Source: Craterostigma plantagineum
Lineage: Eukaryota; Streptophyta; Magnoliopsida; Lamiales; Linderniaceae
NCBI GenBank assembly: GCA_027422505.1
Contig: JAPQWV010000051.1
Span: 3,005,501 to 3,069,500, forward strand
Length of the DNA stretch: 64,000 nucleotides
Direction: 5' to 3'
Positions 30,347 to 41,859 of the stretch are shown in pieces (the first letter of the stretch is position 1; the number at the start of each line of letters is the position of its first letter). A program made the translations under genes and the position numbers. The notes below the pieces were generated by a model. The model was not told the origin of the DNA and made no database searches. It worked only from the letters and a program-made list of their open reading frames with translations.

Positions 30347-31504
30347 CTACGTAGTATCCCGGTCTTCTGTTCTGTAGGCGGATTTCCTCAGATTGAGAAC
30401 GTACTCGAATTGTCTGATGCTTCGGCGAAGATATAGTCTATTCTGAATTTCTTCAATAGCAATGTTGCTTAGGCTGATGATTTCTTCTCTGAACTGCTCG
30501 AGTCCTAAGGTTGCAAGGTCGCCTTTTGAAGGATCAGAATATCTTCTAACTTTACTTCTCAGTTTCTCGATAATGATCCTGAGAGTGCCGTCGCAGTACT
30601 TCTCAACTTCTGAGAGGAACATGACTCTCTTTAGTCCATCCTTGCTGTAGACTACGGAAAGTTCAGGTTCTTTGAAGATGAAGCCATTTGGATATGATTT
30701 GAGCTCGTCCTCCATGCCTGTGAAGTTTGGTCTCGTTAGGTTTACCTTCCTAGCGTTATTCTCAATGGCCATCTGAAAGTCGTGGCCTGTGTAGAAGGTA
30801 ATGTCTCTCAGCATGTGTCTCTTAATGGCTTCATATCCCAGCTTGTATTTGAATTCTCGTAGGATGAATTTCCTGTAGAGTCTTGATAGCTTGAATACTT
30901 CGCTGGGATCAATATACTGAAGATCTCCTTCAGAGATCATGTCTACAGAGTCGTCCAGTCGTCGCACTAGGTAGACTGGGTATTTTAGGCTCGTTCCCAT
31001 TTCCTGGACTGTTACATCCAGGATCTCCTTGATTGAAGCCTTCGCCCGCATCCTCTTCTTGTCGTCGTCAGTGACCCTCGAGCCTCCTGTCGTCGTCCAT
31101 TTGTATAGGAAATGATAGGCCAGTTTTGTGGATCCTCCAACATGTGATAGGCCTCTCAGCTCCATTTCATTGTATGGACGAATTTGATCCCGTTCTCGCC
31201 AGATTCTATCTCGAAGTTCTTCTTGAAATGGAGTGGTTATCTTGTCCCATGGGATTGTATAATCGCATGGCGTTTCTTCGTAGTCTTCTCCATTTCTGAT
31301 CTCGTCTGGCGCCATCCTGAGGCTCGTTTCGACCGCCGCCCAGATTAGTCCACTGACGTTGTCCAGTCGCTCTTGAAGCTCATCTTCTGCGGGATGATTG
31401 CTGTAGCTTTGAGATCCCCATCCCTGGTCTACAAACTCGTTGAGCTCAATCAGAGGATCAGGGATATTTATGTCTGCGACTGGAGGTAGTGGCTCGTCGG
31501 TCAC
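30347..31504 (-). CDS. Extra gene (ORF3) of the SIRE-type element, C-terminal part
   Basis: 385 codons. The start shown is internal: coding continues upstream in this frame through a Pro/Ser/Thr-rich stretch with a repeated QPEPSTSN unit (about 31590-31660), and a single frame change near 31700 separates it from the 641-codon frame. Segments such as RHMLRDITFYTGHDFQMAIE, NFTGMEDELKSYPNGFIFKE and MFLSEVEKYCDGTLRIIIEK resemble, from memory, the C-terminal region of ORFs that follow pol in SIRE-like elements of other asterids. It is hydrophilic and rich in Arg, Lys and Glu, with no obvious membrane segment. It ends 7 bp from the purine tract. Function is unknown; 'envelope-like' is a label used for the position, not shown here. 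Confidence 0.75.
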   Translation of the reverse strand: MTDEPLPPVADINIPDPLIELNEFVDQGWGSQSYSNHPAEDELQERLDNVSGLIWAAVETSLRMAPDEIRNGEDYEETPCDYTIPWDKITTPFQEELRDRIWRERDQIRPYNEMELRGLSHVGGSTKLAYHFLYKWTTTGGSRVTDDDKKRMRAKASIKEILDVTVQEMGTSLKYPVYLVRRLDDSVDMISEGDLQYIDPSEVFKLSRLYRKFILREFKYKLGYEAIKRHMLRDITFYTGHDFQMAIENNARKVNLTRPNFTGMEDELKSYPNGFIFKEPELSVVYSKDGLKRVMFLSEVEKYCDGTLRIIIEKLRSKVRRYSDPSKGDLATLGLEQFREEIISLSNIAIEEIQNRLYLRRSIRQFEYVLNLRKSAYRTEDRDTT

Positions 31505-31653
31505 CTGTGGGGGTGGGTCTGGTCTGAAGTCGGATGGTAATGGGGGTAGGTCTTTTGGTAGGTGGGAAGAGGTAGTAGGTTGGGGGTTTGTGGGTTCTGG
31601 TTGGTTTGAGGTGGAGGGCTCTGGTTGGTTTGAGGTGGAGGGCTCAGGTTGGT

Positions 31654-33579
31654 TTATTGCCTCGACCCGCTGTCGCTTTTCCTCCCCCTCAGGACGACCG
31701 TCGCCATCAGGGTCGTCATGTCGTCGCTTGTGTGTGGGCGGGTCGTAGTGGCAATGGTATGGTATTTGGAGGCGGTGAAGGAGCTCCTTATCCTCATCAT
31801 CGAGGCTGTAGGTGTAGGTGTAGGAGTAGGTGTACTGGCGGATGTGGATGGGTGGTGGGATTGGGAGGATGCCAGTGCCTCGACTCTTTGTAGGATGGAG
31901 GCCTCCATTTGCTTCATTTCGTCACGTAAGGTTGAGAGGCTCCGTTCGAGGTGTTGGTCGAGGTCGGCGCGGGTGATGAAGGGTGATAACTCAACAGAGC
32001 CACGAAGGCGTTCTGTTGTCACGACTTCAGAAAAGATTCCTGAGTCGCGGCCCACACGCACTAAAGAGCGCGTGGGACTTGAGGGACCGGGGCCACCGAG
32101 GCTCACCGTTTGCATCGTCGATAAGACAAGCTCATCGAGATGGCCTGAACTCACGGGGGCAGTGATGTTGCCCGTGTCAGGACTTCCGTCCGATCGTCGA
32201 GTATCATCAATAGATGATGTCTCTACAGACGTTCTGGACTGATCACTAAGAAAAGTCGAGAAAGGTGTTAGTGTCCTAGCAAAATCGAAAAAATTTGGGA
32301 AAGTGGACACTAGACTCGATGTGGTAGAAGAAGGGGCAGCGACGTGGGGCTGGGGGTCGCTTATATGTACATCACTTGCCTCCGAGCGAGACAAGGATGG
32401 CTGAGATGGTTCCCCGTGAGATATTGAGACATCAACCTGTTGGGAGGTTGATGAATGGGAAGGGCTGGGTTGTGCATGCGCCGTTGAACCAGATGCGGCG
32501 ACTTCTACTCGGGAGCTGATTAAATCAGCTCCTGTTCCTATGGGTTCGGTTCTGGACGATGTAGTGAGGAGGGGAGGTGCGAAGCTGACGGACACCGGAG
32601 GAGGTGGTCGTCGGTCATGTTTTCTCTTTGTACGCACTTCGCGTTGTCGCTCAGGACCCTGTCTCACACTCGAGCTAGCCCCGGAGTTGGATACGGTGGG
32701 GTTTGACCGTATCGTAGGGGCAGGAAGGTTCTGCGACTGCCTGTACTTGATCACCTCTGCATCCGTGGGATCAGCAAGGTCCAGGAGGTGTCGTGGAATA
32801 GTCATGCCTTGGGCTGTCGATCCTTCCTTTGCTTTCTTTAAATAATTGAACTTGGGAACTCCTAGGGATTCTGTTGCTGGACGACGAGTGATCTCTGGGT
32901 GGATTTCCATGTAGTGATAAATCAGTACTTGGAACCACCTGAGATATGGGAGGCCCTTTCTCTTGGACGTCTTGAGGTGATCTCTGATGTAGATCTGGTC
33001 CACAATTTCTTGCATGAATAGGGCTGCGTAGTCGTAGCGTTTCCCGAAGATGACCCCGTAGAATAGAGTGAGAATGCTGAGGTTGCAACGATCGTAGCCG
33101 GTGTGTTTCGGCGATAGGCACTTGTTGATCAGCATGAATAGCGCGTTCCATGGAGCGGGTATTTTATTGAATGAGAATGCTGAGACTTGTGTGAGAGGTG
33201 GGGAGCAGCCTAGTTCCAGCATTCCATTTAGGATTTCTTGAGCGGTGGGAGGTGGATCGAGCTCGGCAAAAGTAGGTAGTTGAAGAACCGTCCTCAGAAG
33301 GTCTTTGTTAAGGACAACGGATGTATTCTCGATCTGGCTTTGGAATATGATCTCCTCGATGTCTGGAACTTGGTCCATGAGTCCCCAGAATTGTTGCAGG
33401 TAAACTTGGGGGACGCTCGCCGTGAGTGTCAACGCAGGGAGGAGAAAATGATTTTTCAGAATGGCGATGATGACCATGCCCGAGCATCTGAAAGCCGTTG
33501 TGTCCAATTGATAGTTGTTCTTCAGCGGCTCGATCCATTTGGAGATTGGATAGATCGTGTCTCGGTTTGGAATCTCCAT
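31654..33579 (-). CDS. Extra gene (ORF3) of the SIRE-type element, N-terminal part
   Basis: 641 codons starting MEIPNRDTIYPI. The first 260 residues look globular: a hydrophobic stretch near residues 35-60, PQVYLQQFWG, PPTAQEILNGMLELG, WNALFMLINKCLSPK, LPYLRWFQVLIYHYMEIHPE. Their order resembles the N-terminal module of post-pol ORFs in SIRE-like elements of asterids (family recalled, not searched). Residues 270-560 are low-complexity Ser/Pro/Thr-rich with a basic KRKHDRRPPPP patch. A heptad-like helix follows (TRADLDQHLERSLSTLRDEM). The frame shifts near 31700 into the C-terminal part. It lies 1.8 kb downstream of pol and is presumably expressed from a spliced or separate transcript. Confidence 0.8.
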   Translation of the reverse strand: MEIPNRDTIYPISKWIEPLKNNYQLDTTAFRCSGMVIIAILKNHFLLPALTLTASVPQVYLQQFWGLMDQVPDIEEIIFQSQIENTSVVLNKDLLRTVLQLPTFAELDPPPTAQEILNGMLELGCSPPLTQVSAFSFNKIPAPWNALFMLINKCLSPKHTGYDRCNLSILTLFYGVIFGKRYDYAALFMQEIVDQIYIRDHLKTSKRKGLPYLRWFQVLIYHYMEIHPEITRRPATESLGVPKFNYLKKAKEGSTAQGMTIPRHLLDLADPTDAEVIKYRQSQNLPAPTIRSNPTVSNSGASSSVRQGPERQREVRTKRKHDRRPPPPVSVSFAPPLLTTSSRTEPIGTGADLISSRVEVAASGSTAHAQPSPSHSSTSQQVDVSISHGEPSQPSLSRSEASDVHISDPQPHVAAPSSTTSSLVSTFPNFFDFARTLTPFSTFLSDQSRTSVETSSIDDTRRSDGSPDTGNITAPVSSGHLDELVLSTMQTVSLGGPGPSSPTRSLVRVGRDSGIFSEVVTTERLRGSVELSPFITRADLDQHLERSLSTLRDEMKQMEASILQRVEALASSQSHHPSTSASTPTPTPTPTASMMRIRSSFTASKYHTIATTTRPHTSDDMTTLMATVVLRGRKSDSGSRQ

Positions 33580-33647
33580 AATCTGAAAAATATGATCAAA
33601 AGGTCATTAGACATCGAATATTACATCGTTGCCCTCGCTCGCTGTGA

Positions 33648-33870
33648 ATCCCTTTTTTTTTTGTTTTGTTTGTTTGTTTTTTTTTTGGTTTTTTTTTTTT
33701 TTTTGTTTTTTTTTTTGTTTTTTTTTTTTTTATATATAGATATATATATATATATAGATATATAGATATAGGTATAGATATAGATATATATATATAGGTA
33801 TATGTATAGAGATATATATATGTATAGATAGATAAATATGTATGAGTATGTAATATGTCATAATATATAT
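33648..33870. repeat. T-rich and TA-rich simple repeat
   Basis: A T-run interrupted by single G or GG (33651-33731) followed by TATAGA/TATATA repeats to about 33850. It lies just 5' (in element sense) of ORF3. Confidence 0.85.
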
Positions 33871-33884
33871 ATCAAAAGTGTCGA

Positions 33885-35000
33885 ATTTTTCGTTAAGTAT
33901 AATAAATGGGCCTAATTGAATGTGATTTGTGATAGGCCCAAGGTTAAACGTGTCGACAAAATCCGAGGTCGGCCCAATTTTGAAAGATGTCGAGAGCATG
34001 TAAGTTCAAAATATCGAGTGAGCTAATATCGACATCTCATAGGGTTAAAAAGTCGAGATGGCCTATTTTAAAAGATGTCGAGAGTGGGTAAATGTCGAGA
34101 CATTTAAAAATCGAAATAGCCCATTTGACAAAAATTAAATAAAGTGGCCCAATAAAATATATCGAGATTTTAAGTTATGAAGCCCAATTAAAAGATGTCG
34201 ATATAGAGAATAAATGTGCTTGAAAATGTCGATAGCATCAAAATGTCGAGACAGCAAGTTTAATTAAAATGTCGAGAGAAAACGAAAGTCGATATTGCAC
34301 AGTGTTAGGAAAATGTCGAGAAGAAAATGGCGATATCGCTCAGTTTAAATAAAATGTCGGCAGCTAAAAATGTCGATATCTCTCAGTTTTAAATGAAAAT
34401 GTCGAGAGCCCTAATTCGAGAGAAAATGTCGAGAGATAATCAAATTAGGGTTATCAGTTGAGAATTTGGGAAAAATGTCGACGAACTGAAATCGTTTCAA
34501 AACTTCGCAGATTTAAATCATAGAGATGTCGAGCGGTTCAAAAACGAAGAAAGTCAGTTTAAAATTAAGGAAAATTACGAGGAATCGTGGAATCGAAGAT
34601 TAAAATCAAAGAAAAATGAAATCGTAGTTTCTTCAGTTATTTCTTCGCTGTTTCAGACCTGCAATCAAGATATTAGTGCTGTAAGGGCAAGATGTAAGGT
34701 GTCGCCGAGCTTACCAGTTGATGGCGGAAGATCTGTGATTAAGAATATTGAGGGAATTTCTGCGAAGAATTTGAAATGAGGATTCTGTGTTTTTTGAGAA
34801 GTCGAAGTGAAGAAGATGAAAAATGTCGAGTGATGATATAATGTCGAGTCGAAGGAGATGTCGAATCAGCTTATAAGAAGTCGAATTGTTCTTGGGCTTC
34901 CTCAAGGCCCAGAAAAAAATCGAGAACAATTTAAATGGCCCAATGTCGACACGGAAGAAGTCGAGATGAGTGAAAATGTCGAGTACAAATGTCGATAGGC
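33885..35000 (-). repeat. GTCGA-rich tract, pol-ORF3 spacer
   Basis: I count about 27 GTCGA pentamers in 1.1 kb, where roughly one is expected by chance. Most sit in AATGTCGAGA or AAGTCGAGAT contexts, with further ATCGA and TTCGA variants between them. In element sense the motif reads CTCGACATT. Spacing is irregular (about 15-90 bp), so this is not a simple tandem array. No coding frame. Confidence 0.85.
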
Positions 35001-35379
35001 TTGGCAAGCTTACGGTTTGGGCTTTTACTAGAAATGGCCCAATGAGATTTCGAAACTTAGAAGAATAATGCAATTAAGTCTAATAAAGTAGAATGCAAAA
35101 ATAAAATAAAATGCAAATAGAATGTAGAGGAATCATATGACAATGCGAATGTACTGAAAATAGAGAATAATGATGGTCCCCCTAGACATATGCGTTTTTT
35201 TTTTTTTTTTTTTTTTTTGAAAAATATAAGGCTAATGCACCCTAAAGCAGTGATGTAAATATTAACTGATAAATGCTCCCCCTAGAATTATGCAATTATG
35301 TTTCTCCCCCTAGACATATGCATAGGCTTTGCAAAATATATAACATGATTACGTCTAGCCTAGCATGTATGTGTCTAGA
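35001..35379 (-). other. 3' noncoding region after SIRE-type pol
   Basis: No gene. Has a T-run at about 35195-35218 and repeated CTCCCCCTAGA phrases at 35177, 35276 and 35302, which on the minus strand read TCTAGGGGGAG and could act as extra internal purine tracts. Confidence 0.5.
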
Positions 35380-38300
35380 TTAAGAGGTAAGATTCAACAT
35401 GCCCAACCTAGAGACTAAGAATTGGAATCGTTTCTCATCCAATGCTTTAGTGAAAAGGTCGGCCAGTTGAAGTTCGGTGCTAACAAATTGCATTTCTATG
35501 ATGCCATTTTCAACATGATTTTTTATGAAGTGATATCGAAGATCAATATGCTTCGTGCGTGAGTGATGTACGGGATTGCATGTAATAGCAATAGCACTTT
35601 TAGAGTCACTATAAATAGGAATATTATGTAAATCAAACCCGTAGTCCAAGAGTTGAGTTCGCATCCACAGAATTTGGGAACAACAACTGGCAGCGGCAAC
35701 GTATTCTGCTTCAGCTGTTGACGTAGACACACAATTCTGTTTCTTGGAGGACCAGCAAATTAATTTGTCACCGAGCAGTTGTGCGCCACCTGATGTACTT
35801 TTTCTATCCATGCGACACCCTGCAAAATCTGAGTCAGTGTATCCAATAAATTGAAAACTAGAATTTTTGGGATACCATAGACCAAGATTTGGAGTTCCTT
35901 TCAGATAGCGGAGTATCCTCTTTACGGCAGTCAGGTGTGATTCTTTTGGGTTTGCTTGAAAACGTGCACAGAGGCATGTTGGAAAGACGATATCTGGTCT
36001 GCTTGATGTTAGATACAGTAGTGAACCAATGATTCCTCTGTAGTGAGTTTCGTCAATAGGCTTGCCAGAGAGATCTGCATCGAGTTTGCATGCTGTGGAC
36101 ATAGGAGTTGCTATGGAAGTGCAGTTTTCCATCTTGTATTTCTTCAAGAGATCACTTATATACTTAGACTGACTGATAAAAATACCGTCTGGTAGCTGTC
36201 TGATTTGCAGTCCTAGAAAGAAATTCATTTCCCCCATCATGCTCATTTCGAACTTGGTGGTCATTAAGTGACTGAATTCCTCGCATAGTTTCACATTCGT
36301 GGAGCCAAAGATTATGTCATCAACATAAATTTGAACGAGCAAGATGTCTGAGTTCTGCCTTTTAATGAAGAGCGTGGTATCAATTTGACCTTTGGTGAAC
36401 CCGGATTCGACTAAGAAGGTGGAAAGAACGTCATACCAAGCTCGTGGTGCTTGTCTAAGACCATAAAGGGCTTTGTCCAGGCGATACGCGTAATCGGGCT
36501 TGGTTGAGTCTACGAATCCTTCAGGTTGTCCAACATAAACTTCTTCTTTCAGAACTCCATTTAAGAAGGCTGTCTTGACGTCCATCTGATAGACAGTAAA
36601 ATCCTTATGGGCAGCGTAAGCAAGAAATAAACGAATGGCTTCGATACGAGCGACTGGTGCAAAGGTTTCATCGTAGTCAATGCCTTCTTGCTGATTGTAC
36701 CCTTTTGCTACCAATCTGGCTTTATTACGGATGACCTTGCCATTTTCGTCTCTCTTGTTCTTGAAGACCCATTTCGTTCCTATGATCGTTTTGCCTTTGG
36801 GTCTTGGAACTAGAGTCCAAACTTTTAAGCGTTCAAACTGGTTGAATTCATCTTGCATAGCAATTATCCAGTCTGGGTCTGAAAGTGCTTCTGACACTTT
36901 TCTTGGTTCGAGTTGACTCATAAAGCACGAGAAATGTTCGTGAACAAATGAGACGTAATCGTCCGGAATTGCGCTTTTCTTTTCACGAGTTGATCTTCGC
37001 AGGAGTGGTTGAGTCGTGTGAAAATCATCAGGATGGTCAGGAATTGTTGCTGCGTCGACTACAGGAGATTGATCGTGTTGTGTGGCGAGGGAGTCAACGT
37101 TTGTCTCAGTCTGAGGTTCTATGACATTTGCAGTGGGATCCTGACTGGAATGAGAGATTTCGTCCTCAGTGTCAGTGGCGTTGGGAAGCGTGAAGTCTGT
37201 TTCTGAGGAAGAGTTATCTTCAATATCTGATGTTGCTTGGATTTCACCTTGTGGAGTTTCTGTCATCTGAGAAGGCATTGGATCTGAAATTAGATGAAAA
37301 TCTTCAAGCAAAAAATCTAGTGATGCCAAGCTTGGATTTGCAGAGGCTGAGTCTCGTTGAACGTTCCCTGATGCATTAGAGGGTGCTTCTGGTGTTGTGG
37401 GAAGCGTTTCGTCAAATATGACATTTGCACTTTCCCTTACAATTTTAGCGTCTTTGAGGAATACTCTAAATGCTTTGGACGTTGAGGAGTATCCAATGAA
37501 TGTGCCTTCGAGAGCTTTAGGATCAAATTTGCCTCTATTGCTTCGATCATCTGCAATAAAACATTTACAACCAAACACTCGAAGAAAGGAAATGTTAGGA
37601 GCACGATTATTAATGATCTGATAGGGCGTCTTCTCAAATCTTTTGTGGATTGAAGTGCGGTTCTGAGTGAAGCATGCAGTGCTTAGAGCTTCGGCCCAGA
37701 AGGAATGTGGAAGATTTGATTGAATTATCATAGTGCGTGCAGCTTCAACAAGTGTTCTATTTTTCCGTTCGACTACCCCGTTTTGTTGTGGAGTTCCAGC
37801 AGCTGAAAACTGTTGTGATATGCCTTGAGATGCGTAGAAGTTTCTCAAGCGATCATTTTTGAACTCCGTGCCATTATCTGAGCGAATGGTGCCAATTCGG
37901 GCCTGTAGTAGGTTCTGGGTAGTTGTGACGAATGTTTCGATGATTGAGGCGGTCTCATCTTTACTGCGTAAGAATTTTGTCCAAGTGTATCTAGAAAAAT
38001 CGTCGATGAGGACCAGAACATATTTGCGACCATTGAGACTCTCTGTTCTCATGGGACCGCATAGATCAACGTGAAGTAGTTCTAAAGGTCGAGAAGAGCA
38101 TGCAACATGTTTGGACTTATGGGAGGCTCTTTTCATTTTTCCTAGTTCGCAGGCACTACAGAGATGTTCCTTTTGATACGTAAGGTTTGGTAGGCCGACA
38201 ACTAGTTGCTTAGTGGAGAGCTTGTTAATGTCCTTAAAATTTAGGTGGGATAGACGATTGTGCCATAGAATGTTTTGATGATGTGAAGCTTTAGAGAGTA

Positions 38301-38730
38301 GGCAGATATTTGAGGATGGGGTGGTTGTTTTAAGGTCTATCGTATAAAGATTCGTTTTTCGAATGCCATGGAGTAGATCATTACCGTGACCGTCGTTGAT
38401 GCTGCATTTTCTTGCTTTGAAGTTTATTTCGAGCCCTTTGTCGCACAGTTGGCCAATGCTGAAGAGATTGTGGCCTAGTCCCTTGACGTATGAGACGTCT
38501 TGGATGGTTAGATTTCCGTGATTTAGATCTCCTCGTCCTAAGATTGGGGATGACTCGTTATTTCCAAAGCGTACCTTTCCGCCGTACTTTTCGGTGTAGT
38601 TGCTCAACAGTTCTTTGTTTCCAGTCATGTGTGTGGAGCAACCTGAATCTAGATACCACACATGATGGACCTGCAATAGGAATGGAATTAGAAACGTTTC
38701 GGTACCCATTTGAGAATGGGCACTGTCCAT
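35380..38730 (-). CDS. SIRE-type element pol polyprotein (protease, integrase, RT, RNase H), intact frame
   Basis: 1,116 codons without a break. Near the start [13 protein letters not shown] is the aspartic protease site (DSG at residues 28-30). The GAG-pre-integrase zinc site follows ([13 protein letters not shown] ... CSACELGK). The integrase core has catalytic D, D, E in [18 protein letters not shown] and [10 protein letters not shown]. The RT has [47 protein letters not shown] and the catalytic [10 protein letters not shown]. The RNase H has [27 protein letters not shown] and LADLFTKAL. All key residues are present, so the enzymes could be active. The upstream gag frames are broken, so a full Gag-Pol from this copy is doubtful. 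The listed start is a frame boundary, not necessarily the translation start. Confidence 0.92.
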   Translation of the reverse strand: MDSAHSQMGTETFLIPFLLQVHHVWYLDSGCSTHMTGNKELLSNYTEKYGGKVRFGNNESSPILGRGDLNHGNLTIQDVSYVKGLGHNLFSIGQLCDKGLEINFKARKCSINDGHGNDLLHGIRKTNLYTIDLKTTTPSSNICLLSKASHHQNILWHNRLSHLNFKDINKLSTKQLVVGLPNLTYQKEHLCSACELGKMKRASHKSKHVACSSRPLELLHVDLCGPMRTESLNGRKYVLVLIDDFSRYTWTKFLRSKDETASIIETFVTTTQNLLQARIGTIRSDNGTEFKNDRLRNFYASQGISQQFSAAGTPQQNGVVERKNRTLVEAARTMIIQSNLPHSFWAEALSTACFTQNRTSIHKRFEKTPYQIINNRAPNISFLRVFGCKCFIADDRSNRGKFDPKALEGTFIGYSSTSKAFRVFLKDAKIVRESANVIFDETLPTTPEAPSNASGNVQRDSASANPSLASLDFLLEDFHLISDPMPSQMTETPQGEIQATSDIEDNSSSETDFTLPNATDTEDEISHSSQDPTANVIEPQTETNVDSLATQHDQSPVVDAATIPDHPDDFHTTQPLLRRSTREKKSAIPDDYVSFVHEHFSCFMSQLEPRKVSEALSDPDWIIAMQDEFNQFERLKVWTLVPRPKGKTIIGTKWVFKNKRDENGKVIRNKARLVAKGYNQQEGIDYDETFAPVARIEAIRLFLAYAAHKDFTVYQMDVKTAFLNGVLKEEVYVGQPEGFVDSTKPDYAYRLDKALYGLRQAPRAWYDVLSTFLVESGFTKGQIDTTLFIKRQNSDILLVQIYVDDIIFGSTNVKLCEEFSHLMTTKFEMSMMGEMNFFLGLQIRQLPDGIFISQSKYISDLLKKYKMENCTSIATPMSTACKLDADLSGKPIDETHYRGIIGSLLYLTSSRPDIVFPTCLCARFQANPKESHLTAVKRILRYLKGTPNLGLWYPKNSSFQFIGYTDSDFAGCRMDRKSTSGGAQLLGDKLICWSSKKQNCVSTSTAEAEYVAAASCCSQILWMRTQLLDYGFDLHNIPIYSDSKSAIAITCNPVHHSRTKHIDLRYHFIKNHVENGIIEMQFVSTELQLADLFTKALDEKRFQFLVSRLGMLNLTS

Positions 38731-39993
38731 TTCTTAGTAGAAGATTTAGCAGAACTAGTAACAGGATTAACGTTGGGTGAGTGATGGGAGAATGTCGCGT
38801 GATGTTTTTGTTTGGGCACCCAAATCTGTTTAGGTTTAGTTTGATATGGTGTGAATTTCCTGTTCGAAGATCAATTGATCGTGGGATTGCGTATGGCGTC
38901 GGCTGGACGAGACATGGGCGTTCGAGTAGTAGAACGATGCATTTTATATGCAATAGTCTTATTTAAACTAGAAACATCAAATGTCTTAAAAGTTTTTAAA
39001 GGAAAAGGAGATTCATCATAAGCATAGGTAGTAGGATAAGAAGTCTTGACAGGAGCTGAATTAGGTTTCGATTTCTGGACCCAGGCCAACGTCGTCTTCT
39101 TCGTAGTTAATCTCTTTCCTGTAGTCAAATTAGGCATGGGATGAGGAGTTAGGTTATAGGAGGAAGAAGAATTAACGTCAGATGAATAATATTTGAGGTG
39201 TCTAAGAAGCGAAATTTCATGAAGCATTTTCTCCTTTTCGAACTTGAAGATTTCGATTTGATTTTGATGTTCTTTGTGTTGTATCAAGTTAATATTCTGA
39301 AGGCGTGAGACTTCGCTTAGAAGGCCAGGTTCGTTCTTTGTTGGAGTTCTCTCCATTGGGATTGGCGAGCATGACTTAGGGAAGAAACGTGAGTTGTTCG
39401 TGAGTGAGGTTGCCTAGGCGAAAACGGGAATTCAAGGCAAGTGCATCGTCGTAGGAATAGTAGTGATTTGAAGGAGATGCGTAGTTTTCAAATAGCAGTT
39501 CATGTCTTTTGGCTATTTCTTTCCCTTTAATGTTCTTGTGGAGTGATGTTTCTATCTTAGACTTAGCCGAATTCAATGGTGCGGAGGAAGCTATGTGGTT
39601 GTTGACTTGTTTTTCGAGTGAAGAGATGATTGTCAGGAGTACGTCCATTTCCACTTGAGAGGCAATCTTCTCGAGCTCAATAGTCGAATGCAGATCACCG
39701 ATTTCTTTAATCATTGGAGGGATATATGTACTAGAGGTACTTGCTTTTTGGGGATCTACTTCTTCTGGTGGATATAAAGAAAAGTAGTCATCAGATAGAT
39801 CAATTTTCCTGGTTTTGTAGCTCTTTTCCAGTTCTTCATAGTCAATTGGAATTTCAGCCCAATCCTTTTTGTCTCTCTTTTTGTGTTCTAACTTATCAAG
39901 CGGAGATGAGCTAGTGAAAGGCATAAGACCAGGAATGTTTAAGCCTGAGAGCTTGATATCATAAAGGGGAAGAGGTTTCTTTACTGAGTGCAC
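38731..39993 (-). pseudogene. SIRE-type gag-pol linker region, frameshifted
   Basis: Frames 39376-39993 and 38871-39356 continue the coding order from gag to protease with frame changes at about 40070, 39370 and 38870. They contain acidic/lysine-rich segments (EVDPQKASTSSTY), a coiled-coil-like stretch (EVSRLQNINLIQHKEHQNQI) and a basic tail before the conserved KQIWVPK-like segment. They would be the C-terminal part of gag. Confidence 0.65.
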
Positions 39994-40051
39994 GGAATCT
40001 GGAGTACATCCTATGCCGCTACGGGGATCATAAAATTCTGTGTCTCTAGCA

Positions 40052-41733
40052 CTATTTAATAGGATTATCTGTTTGTACTCTACTGTTCAGAAGATCCTCA
40101 AGTTTCTTTATTTTCGAATATAGACGATTTCGTTCCTTAGTCAGAAATTCATATTGTTGGGATATCGTGTTTCGCTCTACCTCACTCTTTTGGAGATCGT
40201 TTTCCTTTTTGAGAAGTTTATCTTCTAAGTCTCTTATCTTAGTCTCATGTCTAAGGGATGTGTCTCGAGCTTGTTCTAGAAACGAGGTTAACCTAGCCTT
40301 TTCTACTAGTTCTGTTCGTAGGACTTTTTCATTGTTAGCTAACCTAGATTCTAGTTCTCTTAATGATTGGTTCTCTCTAGACATGGATGTTAGTCTATCC
40401 TGAAGAAGGCATAATTGTTCATGTAGATTGGAGTAAGATTCGTGTACCTCAGTCTCTGAAGATGAGTCGGTTGAGGGGGTGGCTGCAGTATTGTGTCCCT
40501 CATCCTCAGTGTCGGTTTCAACGTTTGCCATGAGTGCCAGATTTTCATCCTCACTTTCAGAGGTATCCTCGAGCCATGATTCTTGTTCAGCCATGAGTAC
40601 CACACCGGACTGTTTTTGTTTGAGAAGTTGTGCCTTTTTGGTGTAGTAGTCAACATCTTTGGTCTTGGGCAGGAAGCAGTCTCGAGCAAAGTGTCCTGGT
40701 TTGCCGCAGTTGAAGCACTTCTGATCTTTCATGGAGGGCTTAGTCTCACCTTCTTCATTCTTTCGGTCCCGCTTCTTGGAGGAGCTAGTCCTGAGTCGAT
40801 TTGAGGATCGGTTCTGTGTGTAGGAATTGAAGCGCTTGGTGATCAAGGCCATCTGTTTTGTAATCTCTGCTAGCTCAGGGTCCATCTCTGCATTGATGTT
40901 CTCATTGTCTTCTTCAGACGAGCTAGGGTTCTGCACAGGTTTTGGATTCTTTTTTGATTTTCGATGGCTGATTAGAGCAAGTGTCTCCATGGCGGTCCTA
41001 TCCTTTGATGCTTTCTGAATCTCATTAATGTCTTCAATGTGCTGGGCGAGGCTGTCGTAGAGGCAGTGAATGTCCATCTCTTCTAGATCCTTGTTCTGGC
41101 GGATATTGCTGGCTACTTTCCTCCATTCTGGCTGCAGCGCTGAGAGAAAGCGTATGTTAATTTCCTCACCAGTTCTGGTTACATTTATCTTTCTCATCTC
41201 ATTCACTAGGGTCAGAAATCGTTGATAGGTCTCATATAGTTCTTCTCCATCTTTGGCTTTGAATGAGTCATAAGCAGTGAGGACGTTGGATTTCTTTGCC
41301 TTGTACCCAGATTCAGTTCGTTGCATCATTTTGCTAATCTCATCCCACATTTCCTTGGCAGTTGGCAAGCTATTAACCTGCATGTAAATGTCATTTGGAT
41401 GCCTTGACCAAGATAAGTTTTGGCTTGACGGTCTGCTCGAGCTCGGAGTTTTTCAGTCTCAGTGTAAGCTGAGAGAGCTTTGAGTTCCCTTGTTTCTGGA
41501 ACAGGTGGTGTATTGTCTGGATTGCCAGGAATTGTAATCCAAAATTGAGCTGGCCCTTCGGTGAGAGATTCGTACATTAGGTCGCCGTTCTCCTTGCTTT
41601 CGATGAAATTCATGAACCTGAGTGTCCATGCTGTGTACTCGTCCCTCTTGAGGATGGGAGGTCTCGAGTCGTTTCCAAGTGAGTAGAGGTCCATTGCGAT
41701 AGGTTGGATGTGGATCTTTATCGTGTTGATCAA
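40052..41733 (-). CDS. SIRE-type gag (capsid, zinc knuckle, coiled coil), one frameshift
   Basis: Two frames, 41326-41733 and 40052-41383, joined by a one-base change near 41390. Capsid segments: ILKRDEYTAWTLRFMNFIE, LPTAKEMWDEISKMMQ, ALQPEWRKVASNIRQ. A zinc knuckle CFNCGKPGHFARDC (CX2CX4HX4C) follows a basic region. After it comes an acidic segment and about 110 residues of heptad-like coiled coil (from LCLLQDRLTSMSRENQ to YSKIKKLEDLL). Long C-terminal coiled coils are typical of SIRE-lineage gag. Gag should assemble the cytoplasmic particle in which reverse transcription occurs. Confidence 0.82.
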
Positions 41734-41859
41734 CTAAAATCTTAAACTCAAAGAAGGCAGATAAGGTTAGAGAAATATATGAAATAATATAAGCACAAGA
41801 GTTGATTTGAAATCGAAAATATATTATATATATATATATATATAATTTTTTTTTTCTTT

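Noticed and set aside
33648..33870. Possible sequencing artefact or gap filler in the T-rich stretch
   Set aside because: The run grades into a TA/TAGA microsatellite and then normal sequence, so it looks like genuine simple repeat, although its length may be inaccurate.
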